Shown piece after piece: positions 1 through 5,013 of a stretch of 5,013 nt of DNA (its first letter is position 1; the number at the start of each line of letters is the position of its first letter). The stretch comes from Methanobrevibacter sp. Its GTDB lineage: Archaea > Methanobacteriota > Methanobacteria > Methanobacteriales > Methanobacteriaceae. The stretch is taken from contig JAUNXD010000126.1 in NCBI GenBank assembly GCA_030539985.1, forward strand, positions 1 to 5,013, written 5' to 3'. The position numbers were made by a program, and so were the translations under genes. A model generated the notes under the pieces. That model was not told where the DNA came from and did not search any database. It worked only from the letters and a program-made list of their open reading frames with translations.

Positions 1-77
1 GAGGTTACTTTGACATTGATAATAAAAGAAAAGAAGTTGAAGAAATGAAAAGAGAATATAAAAATTCACAAAAATAA
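1..77 (+). CDS. 3' end of an unidentified protein gene (partial)
   Basis: The third frame is open from the left edge and ends in TAA at 75-77, giving 24 complete codons (first whole codon at 3-5). The peptide starts GYFDID and continues as a strongly charged Lys/Glu-rich tail ending NSQK. It reads like a natural soluble or helical C-terminus, possibly a short coiled coil. The first frame is also open for 15 codons to a TGA at 46-48, and the second stops at once, so the third is preferred for its length and natural composition. Too little remains to name a family. The gene runs in the same direction as the next one but is separated from it by about 176 bases, so the two are probably not tightly co-transcribed. 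Confidence 0.5.
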   Translation, partial: GYFDIDNKRKEVEEMKREYKNSQK

Positions 78-86
78 TTCAAATTT

Positions 87-105
87 AAAAACATAATGTA
101 TTTTT
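87..105 (+). terminator. weak oligo-T terminator candidate for the upstream partial gene
   Basis: Just after the stop of the partial gene there is a small imperfect hairpin (AAAAACAT, one base, then ATGTATTTTT) that ends in a run of five T. Archaeal termination often needs only a T-rich stretch, so this is the best local candidate. The whole region is AT-rich and such patterns arise easily by chance. Confidence 0.25.
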
Positions 106-185
106 ATGAATTCAATCATTCGATTTTAAACCATCAAATTACAATATGACAACTCATTAACTTTATTAAATCCTAAAATCAATAG

Positions 186-191
186 TATAAT
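186..191 (+). promoter_or_regulatory. possible TATA box for the gene at 254-847
   Basis: TATAAT lies in an A-rich context that could serve as BRE/TATA. By the usual archaeal spacing of about 25 bases, transcription would start near 212-218, giving an untranslated leader of about 35-40 bases. The 17-bp palindrome at 199-215 would then sit between the TATA element and the start site. An alternative TATA-like string is TTTATTAAAT at 162-171. The choice is an inference, because the entire stretch is AT-rich. Confidence 0.35.
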
Positions 192-198
192 TGTAACA

Positions 199-215
199 GT
201 TAAGAATTTCTTAAC
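199..215. promoter_or_regulatory. perfect 17-bp palindrome, candidate operator
   Basis: GTTAAGAA, a single central T, then TTCTTAAC: two exact 8-base arms. It begins eight bases after the TATAAT candidate and overlaps the predicted transcription start, where a bound dimeric regulator would block RNA polymerase or TFB/TBP. The spacer of one base is too short for an RNA hairpin loop and no T-run follows, so a protein-binding site is more likely than a terminator. The regulator is unknown; autoregulation by the downstream gene product is possible but unproven. Confidence 0.45.
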
Positions 216-251
216 GTGCATCACAACAATTAATTACTTCTAAAACCACCA

Positions 252-259
252 AGGTGATC
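252..259 (+). promoter_or_regulatory. Shine-Dalgarno sequence overlapping the GTG start
   Basis: AGGTGATC is exactly complementary to the GATCACCT segment of the conserved 3' end of 16S rRNA, so it should be a strong ribosome-binding site. However, the only canonical in-frame start codon nearby, GTG at 254-256, lies inside it. At normal spacing downstream, the in-frame codon is ATT at 263-265. No purine-rich element precedes the GTG. This site therefore casts doubt on the exact start of the gene. Confidence 0.6.
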
Positions 260-847
260 TCCATTAACTCTCAAGAAATAAGGTACTTCTATAGGAATAT
301 TGTAAAAACCGGTGACGTATACAGAGTTAAATATAACAATAAAGACTATGGAGAGTTCACCAAATTATCTGACGCATTATATGAAAGGGATGCACTATTT
401 TTTTGTAATTTTGATTATGATTTACTTGTTGAATGCGATTTGGAAAACAAGTATGAAAATATGGAATTACCTCCATTTCCCGAAAGACGACCAAAAGGAA
501 GAATCAAAGGAACAAAAGTCAACAAGACCGAAAGGGAAGGGGAGATTCTATTTAATCATAAAATCAAAAAATTTTATATCAAGAAAGGTGACGAAATCAT
601 CGGAAATTATGACACAATGACAGAAGCATTCTATTATAAAAAGCTTTTGATGGACAGCAATTGGGACATGAGTGTTTTGAAAACAAATATCACCCAAAAA
701 ATTGAAGTCAACATTATCATTGACCAAACAAAAAATTATAAAGTTCAACTTAACTTCTGTCCTAAGTGTAAAAGCAGGTTAAAAATCGATGATGAGGAAT
801 GTCCTTCCTGCGGTATTAACATTAAGGATTATTTATATAATAATTAA
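254..847 (+). CDS. Hypothetical protein with two AP2/integrase-arm-like modules and a zinc ribbon
   Basis: This 197-residue soluble protein has no signal peptide or membrane segment and no family I can name with certainty. Residues 23-58 and 107-142 align without gaps over 36 positions, with identities at K26/K110, G33/G117, A41/A125, Y43/Y127, L48/L132, N52/N136, D54/D138 and L58/L142. The pattern of three short strands, a Gly turn, then a helix resembles the AP2-like or integrase arm DNA-binding fold seen in many methanogen hypothetical proteins (recalled, not searched). A basic, proline-rich linker at 76-91 (PERRPKGRIKG) resembles an AT-hook extension. The C-terminus carries CPKC (169-172) and CPSC (183-186), a four-cysteine zinc ribbon. 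A nucleic-acid-binding or regulatory role is inferred. The start is uncertain: GTG 254 lies within the Shine-Dalgarno sequence, ATT 263 is better spaced, and the first in-frame ATG (residue 70) would remove the first module. The gene converges on carB with 19 bp between the stops. It could also be a remnant derived from a phage or integrase. Confidence 0.75.
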   Translation: MISINSQEIRYFYRNIVKTGDVYRVKYNNKDYGEFTKLSDALYERDALFFCNFDYDLLVECDLENKYENMELPPFPERRPKGRIKGTKVNKTEREGEILFNHKIKKFYIKKGDEIIGNYDTMTEAFYYKKLLMDSNWDMSVLKTNITQKIEVNIIIDQTKNYKVQLNFCPKCKSRLKIDDEECPSCGINIKDYLYNN

Positions 848-878
848 AAAAAAGGATAGAGAATGATTATTCTCCATC
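846..878 (-). terminator. carAB terminator: 10-bp hairpin followed by T8
   Basis: Read on the minus strand, GATGGAGAAT (878-869), loop AATC (868-865) and ATTCTCTATC (864-855) form a ten-pair stem with one G-U wobble. One C and then eight T (853-846) follow. This is the form of a bacterial intrinsic terminator, placed exactly at the end of carB. The upstream arm includes the last three sense codons of carB, and the TAA stop (869-867) starts with the last base of that arm and runs into the loop. The T-run overlaps the stop codon of the convergent gene. On the plus strand the same stem has an A-C mismatch and lacks an immediate T-run, so it should work mainly for carAB. Confidence 0.75.
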
Positions 879-3800
879 AGCATATTTATTTAATGATTTT
901 ACATTCATTTCACTATTTTGCACAGCTTCAATAGCATTTAAGGCAGCTCTAGCACCGGCTAAAGTGGTAACATAAGGAATTCCCAATTCAATAGCTAAAC
1001 GTCTGATAATGTATCCGTCTTTAGCTGATTGTTTACCTTCGGAAGTGTTGATAATCAAATCAATTTCCTTGTTCAGTATTGCATCCCTAATGTTAGGTGA
1101 GCCCTGTGAAACCTTTAAGATTTTTTCAACATTGTCCAGGCCTGTTGCATCTCCAGTACCGGATGTTGCAACAATTTCAAATCCTAATGTGTCTGCCTTT
1201 TCAGCAATAGGTCTGATTTTTTTCTTGTCGGTTTCCTTTACGCTAATGAATATTTTACCATCTTTTGGCAATTCCATTCCTGCTGAAAGCTGTGATTTGT
1301 AAAATGCCATTCCAAAGTTTTCATCAATACCTATACTTTCACCTGTTGATTTCATTTCAGGTCCAAGCACTGTATCGGATTCCGGAAGTTTGAGGAATGG
1401 GAATACAGACTCTTTAACTGCAACATGGTCTATTTTTATTTCCTTGGTTAAGTCAAAGTCTTTTAACTTTGCACCGTTCATGATCCAGGTTGCAACTTTT
1501 GCAAGAGGCACACCAATGGCTTTACTTACAAATGGAACTGTTCTACTTGCACGAGGGTTTGCTTCAATAATGTAAACCATTTCTTCGTCAAGTTTTACAG
1601 CATATTGAATGTTCATTAATCCTTTAACATCCAATTCCAATGCCAATTTGGTTGAGTTTTCACGGATGGTATCCAAAATATGTGCAGGGATAGTTTGAGG
1701 AGGTATTACGCATGCAGAGTCTCCTGAGTGAACACCTGCTTCTTCAATGTGTTCCATGATTCCTGCAATGAAAACATCTTCACCGTCACACAACAAATCA
1801 ACATCGAGTTCGATTGCATCTTCAAGGAACTTGTCAACTAAAATCGGATGGTCAGGTGAGACTTTTACTGCCTCTTTCATATACTCTTCCAATTCATTGG
1901 TATCATAAACGATTTCCATTGCTCTTCCGCCAATAACATATGAAGGACGTACGAGCACTGGGAAAGTAATTCTTTCAGCAATTTCACGGGCCTCTTCAAA
2001 TGAATTGGCTGTTCCGTATGGTGCCTGATGAATATGTAATTTTTCTAAAAGTTCAGCGAACAATTCTCTGTCTTCTACACGATCAATACTGTCATATGGT
2101 GTTCCCCATATTTTCACGCCAGCATTTGCCAATGGCACTGCAAGGTTAATTGATGTCTGTCCACCGAACTGCACAATTACTCCATCCGGTTTTTCCTGTT
2201 CGATTACACCCATAACATCTTCAAATGTCAGTGGTTCGAAGAACAGTTTATCTGAAATATCATAATCTGTACTTACGGTTTCAGGATTGTTGTTGATTAA
2301 GATTGTTTCAATTCCATCCTCTTTTAAAGCAAGAGATGAGTGTACACAACAGTAATCAAATTCAATACCCTGACCTATTCTAATTGGCCCTGCACCTAAA
2401 ATCACTACCTTTTTCTTGGTGGTTGAGACCAGTTCATTACCTTTGTCATAACTGCTGTAGTAATATGGAGTTTTTGCTTCAAACTCCGCAGCACAGGTAT
2501 CCACCATCTTGTAAGACTGACCAATATTATATCTTGAAAGCAGGTTTCTGATGTATTCTTCTGTTTGGCCGGACAATTCCGCCAGACGTTTGTTTGAACA
2601 TCCCATCTGTTTTGCTTTTCTTAAGTACTCTTCATCATCCAGCTTATCTGCAGTCACATCATTTTCAAAGTTTACGATGTTTCTGATTTTGTATAAGAAG
2701 AAATTATCAATTTTTGTAAGTTCCCTAATCTTGTCAATATCCATTCCGTCCTTGATTGCGGAATAGATTTGGAAGTATATCAAATCGGTCGGATGAGCCA
2801 AATCCTCTTCTGTGTATTCTACATATTCAAACCCGTCAAAGCCCATGTCAAGTGATCTTAATGCTTTTTGGAACGCCTCTTCAAATGTTCTTCCAATAGC
2901 CATTACTTCACCTGTAGCTTTCATCTGAACTCCAACTTCACGACTGATTCCCTTGAATTTGTCAAATGGCCATCTTGGGATTTTGATAACAACATAATCG
3001 ATTGCAGGCTCAAATGATGCAGGAGTTTCTTTTGTAATGTCGTTTTTGATTTCATCCAAAGTCATTCCCAATGCGATTTTTGATGAGATTTTAGCAATCG
3101 GATAACCTGTTGCCTTTGATGCAAGTGCACTACTTCTTGATACACGTGGATTTACTTCAATTACTTTGTATTCATCGGTTTCAGGGTTTAAGGCAAACTG
3201 AATGTTACATCCTCCTCGAATTCCTAAAGCTCTGATGATTTTGATTGATGCATCACGCATCTTTTGAATGGTTTCATCACATAAGTTTAAAATAGGGGCA
3301 ACTACAACACTGTCTCCTGTGTGGATACCCATCGGGTCAATGTTTTCCATTGTACAGACAATAATGCAGGTGTCTTCCTTATCCCTCATGACTTCAAATT
3401 CAATCTCTTTCCATCCTAGAACTGATTCGTCAATTAGAACCTGATTGATGAAACTCATGTCCAATCCATGAGTGGCGATTTCAATTAATTCCTTTTCATT
3501 GTGAGCAATTCCTCCACCTGTTCCACCTAATGTGAATGCAGGTCTGACAATTACTGGATAGCCTATCTCTTCAACTGCCTTAAGTGCATCGTCAACGCTT
3601 TCAACTGCCTGACATTTAGGGATTTCCTCACCTATTTCATCCATCAGATTTGCAAATAAATCTCTGTCTTCCACATCTTTGATTGTTTGAACGTCAGAAC
3701 CCAATACCTTAATTCCTTCAAGTAATCCTAAATCTCCAAGTCCTGTTGCAATGTTTAATCCGGTTTGCCCACCCATTGTTGGTAAAATAGCATCTACTTT

Positions 3801-4043
3801 CTCTTCTTCTATGATTTTTGCAACAATTTCAGGAGTCAACGGTTCAGTGTAGACAGTATCCGCCATGCCCAAATCGGTTTGGATTGTAGCAGGATTACTG
3901 TTAACTAATACTGTTTCAATACCTTCTTCTCTTAGTGATTTACATGCTTGTGAACCTGAGTAATCAAATTCTGCAGCCTGCCCTATTTGAATAGGTCCAG
4001 ATCCAATTATCAATACTTTTTTAATATCCTTATCAACTGGCAT
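867..4043 (-). CDS. carB: Carbamoyl-phosphate synthase large subunit
   Basis: Cytoplasmic synthetase subunit: with ammonia delivered from CarA it converts bicarbonate and two ATP to carbamoyl phosphate for pyrimidine and arginine synthesis. The 1058 residues are close to the usual ~1070 and intact. Two homologous ATP-grasp halves are visible: the carboxyphosphate half (about 1-400; IGSGPIQIGQ at 12-21, glycine-rich loop TLGGTGGG at 171-178, EVNPR at 296-300) and the carbamoyl-phosphate half (about 545-925; GAGPIRIGQG at 550-559, RPSYVIGGRAME at 699-710, EANPR at 827-831). An oligomerisation region lies between them. The MGS-like allosteric domain is at about 930-1058. Aligned from memory to E. 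coli CarB, ornithine-site residues map to E767, D775, E878 and T1026, and UMP-site residues to K940, T960, T963, K977 and N999. The ATG start gives the family N-terminus (IKKVLIIGSGP) and lies 14 bp after the carA stop. Some methanogens such as Methanocaldococcus jannaschii carry CarB as two genes; here it is a single chain. Confidence 0.98.
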   Translation of the reverse strand: MPVDKDIKKVLIIGSGPIQIGQAAEFDYSGSQACKSLREEGIETVLVNSNPATIQTDLGMADTVYTEPLTPEIVAKIIEEEKVDAILPTMGGQTGLNIATGLGDLGLLEGIKVLGSDVQTIKDVEDRDLFANLMDEIGEEIPKCQAVESVDDALKAVEEIGYPVIVRPAFTLGGTGGGIAHNEKELIEIATHGLDMSFINQVLIDESVLGWKEIEFEVMRDKEDTCIIVCTMENIDPMGIHTGDSVVVAPILNLCDETIQKMRDASIKIIRALGIRGGCNIQFALNPETDEYKVIEVNPRVSRSSALASKATGYPIAKISSKIALGMTLDEIKNDITKETPASFEPAIDYVVIKIPRWPFDKFKGISREVGVQMKATGEVMAIGRTFEEAFQKALRSLDMGFDGFEYVEYTEEDLAHPTDLIYFQIYSAIKDGMDIDKIRELTKIDNFFLYKIRNIVNFENDVTADKLDDEEYLRKAKQMGCSNKRLAELSGQTEEYIRNLLSRYNIGQSYKMVDTCAAEFEAKTPYYYSSYDKGNELVSTTKKKVVILGAGPIRIGQGIEFDYCCVHSSLALKEDGIETILINNNPETVSTDYDISDKLFFEPLTFEDVMGVIEQEKPDGVIVQFGGQTSINLAVPLANAGVKIWGTPYDSIDRVEDRELFAELLEKLHIHQAPYGTANSFEEAREIAERITFPVLVRPSYVIGGRAMEIVYDTNELEEYMKEAVKVSPDHPILVDKFLEDAIELDVDLLCDGEDVFIAGIMEHIEEAGVHSGDSACVIPPQTIPAHILDTIRENSTKLALELDVKGLMNIQYAVKLDEEMVYIIEANPRASRTVPFVSKAIGVPLAKVATWIMNGAKLKDFDLTKEIKIDHVAVKESVFPFLKLPESDTVLGPEMKSTGESIGIDENFGMAFYKSQLSAGMELPKDGKIFISVKETDKKKIRPIAEKADTLGFEIVATSGTGDATGLDNVEKILKVSQGSPNIRDAILNKEIDLIINTSEGKQSAKDGYIIRRLAIELGIPYVTTLAGARAALNAIEAVQNSEMNVKSLNKYADGE

Positions 4044-4049
4044 AATGTA

Positions 4050-4057
4050 ATCCCTCT
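4050..4057 (-). promoter_or_regulatory. carB ribosome-binding site in the carA-carB gap
   Basis: On the minus strand the 14-bp gap between the genes contains AGAGGGAT. Its GAGG core is nine bases before the carB ATG, and it resembles the consensus GAGGTGAT lacking one T. It supports the chosen start and separate initiation of carB on the shared carAB message. Confidence 0.55.
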
Positions 4058-5013
4058 TTAATAATCTTCCATCATTTGGTTAAATTCATCGAAAATGCTT
4101 CTTGTATCATTTGGACCAGGTCCCGCTTCAGGGTGGTACTGTATACAATGCAACGGCAATTCTTTATGTGATATGCCTTCCGGAGTTCCATCATTTAGGT
4201 TAATTTGAGTTAAAACCAAATCTGTTTCCTTTAAAGATTCTTTATCAATTGTAAAACCATGGTTTTGTGATGTGATAAATACCTTTCCGGATACGAGGTC
4301 TTTTACAGGCTGGTTTTCACCACGGTGGCCGAACTTCATCTTATATGACCTTGCTCCAAAGGATTTTGCAATTAACTGCTGACCCATACAGATTCCAAAT
4401 ATCGGCAATCTGTTGGCCAGTTTCTTCATGGTTTCGATGGTTTCGGATACTCTGTCAGGATTTCCAGGTCCTGATGTTATCATCAATCCGGAGGGTGAGT
4501 AATCCAAAACTGTTTTATAATCAGTATCATAAGGGAACAGCAAAACTCCAATATCCCTTTCTAAAAATGAATTAATAATATTCTTTTTGACACCACAATC
4601 GATTAAAGCGACTTTTTTGTCGGCATCTTCATTGAATATCTTAATTTCCTTTGTGGACACTAATGGAACAACATCCCTATCTTCAATGCTTGGCTGTGAC
4701 CGTGCCATTTCCAAAAGTTTGTCATCAGCAATGTCTTCAGTCGTAATTGCTGCTTTGAGTGAACCTCTTTCACGAATCTTAAGTGTCAAATCTCTGGTAT
4801 CAATTCCGCTTATTCCCGGAGTTTTGAATTCTTTTAAAAAATCATCCAAGGTTTTTTGAGGTCCGAAATTAGATACTTCACGGCAGACCTCACGACAAAC
4901 AAATCCTTCAACCTGAATACTGTCAGACTGATACCACTCTTCACTTACTCCATGATTTCCTTCCAATGGGTAAGTGGACATCAATATTTCTCCTTTAAAA
5001 GACGGATCAGTTA
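4058..5013 (-). CDS. carA: Carbamoyl-phosphate synthase small (glutaminase) subunit, 5' end outside window
   Basis: CarA hydrolyses glutamine and channels ammonia to CarB. The right edge cuts the gene: reading back from the edge, the frame is open and encodes TDPSFKGEIL and then MSTYPLEGNHGV, which is the conserved CarA segment around the glutamine-binding serine (S47 in E. coli, here codon 5000-5002). About 40 N-terminal residues are missing by comparison with E. coli. The N-terminal CarA domain is followed by the class I glutamine amidotransferase domain: SGPGNP oxyanion region, GICMGQQ with the catalytic Cys at codon 4388-4390, QNHGF for substrate contact, and YHPEAGPGP with the catalytic His (4133-4135) and Glu (4127-4129). 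All three triad residues are present, so the enzyme should be active. Where E. coli has GHQ and NHP this protein has GQQ and NQP. The gene ends 14 bp before carB, in the same operon. The TTG/ATG pair at 4979-4984 is internal, not the true start. Confidence 0.96.
   Translation of the reverse strand, partial: TDPSFKGEILMSTYPLEGNHGVSEEWYQSDSIQVEGFVCREVCREVSNFGPQKTLDDFLKEFKTPGISGIDTRDLTLKIRERGSLKAAITTEDIADDKLLEMARSQPSIEDRDVVPLVSTKEIKIFNEDADKKVALIDCGVKKNIINSFLERDIGVLLFPYDTDYKTVLDYSPSGLMITSGPGNPDRVSETIETMKKLANRLPIFGICMGQQLIAKSFGARSYKMKFGHRGENQPVKDLVSGKVFITSQNHGFTIDKESLKETDLVLTQINLNDGTPEGISHKELPLHCIQYHPEAGPGPNDTRSIFDEFNQMMEDY
4979..4996 (-). promoter_or_regulatory. internal Shine-Dalgarno-like decoy before TTG-ATG in carA
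   Basis: On the minus strand AAAGGAG (4996-4990) precedes an in-frame TTG by five bases and an ATG by eight, which looks like a proper ribosome-binding site. The codons are conserved CarA sequence (K-G-E-I-L-M), and initiation here would lose the glutamine-binding serine just upstream. It is listed because it can mislead start calling; internal initiation in vivo is possible but not indicated. Confidence 0.25.

Noticed and set aside
96..149. A 17-codon ATG-to-TGA reading frame in the intergenic region
   Set aside because: It has no ribosome-binding sequence, a nondescript peptide, and lies in AT-rich DNA where short frames are common.
122..180. GATTTTA (122-128) and TAAAATC (174-180) as a long-range inverted repeat
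   Set aside because: Seven low-complexity bases separated by 45 bases with no extension; expected by chance in such AT-rich DNA.
312..620. A 102-codon plus-strand frame overlapping the small gene
   Set aside because: It overlaps the better-supported frame with repeat modules and zinc ribbon, its peptide shows no domain, and it has no convincing ribosome-binding site.
1009..2766. Plus-strand reading frames opposite carB (for example 1009-1302, 1390-1575, 2551-2766)
   Set aside because: They are antisense shadows of a fully conserved carB with low-complexity Ser/Phe-rich peptides and no independent signals.
867..4043. Similarity between the two halves of CarB as a novel repeat
   Set aside because: It is the well-known ancient internal duplication of all CarB proteins.
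4345..4859. Plus-strand reading frames opposite carA
   Set aside because: Antisense shadows of conserved CarA sequence with no recognisable protein features.
4872..4900. CREVCREV repeat in CarA as a recent tandem duplication
   Set aside because: The CarA family has a segment of the same length here (GF-V-REV-C-E-SN), so no insertion has occurred; the similarity is a coincidence of sequence.

Overview
The window looks like part of an AT-rich methanogen genome, most likely order Methanobacteriales and possibly Methanobrevibacter. This rests on the style of the CarA/CarB proteins, the AGGTGAT-type ribosome-binding sequence, the oligo-T termination and the low-GC intergenic DNA. The genus is an inference from recall, not from a search.

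Layout from left to right: (i) the last 24 codons of an unidentified plus-strand gene (stop at 75-77); (ii) a very AT-rich intergenic stretch (78-253) with a plausible TATA element and a perfect 17-bp palindrome just downstream of it; (iii) a 197-residue plus-strand gene of unknown function. Its product has two ungapped copies of a short AP2/integrase-arm-like module, a basic linker and a C-terminal four-cysteine zinc ribbon; (iv) a 19-bp convergent gap that holds a strong hairpin plus T8 terminator for the opposite strand; (v) carB on the minus strand, complete, 1058 residues; (vi) carA on the minus strand, 14 bp upstream of carB, running off the right edge of the window.

carA and carB form one transcription unit read right to left. 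CarA hydrolyses glutamine and passes ammonia to CarB, which makes carbamoyl phosphate from bicarbonate and two ATP for pyrimidine and arginine synthesis. The operon promoter and the first roughly 40 codons of carA lie outside the window. A start called inside the window at 4979-4984 would be false: the frame stays open to the edge and encodes conserved CarA sequence.

The carAB part is ordinary core metabolism. The part that deserves attention is the small gene at 254-847 with its control region: a likely DNA-binding protein behind a palindromic operator candidate, with an odd translation start in which the only canonical start codon lies inside the Shine-Dalgarno sequence. I see no CRISPR array, mobile element, tRNA or rRNA.
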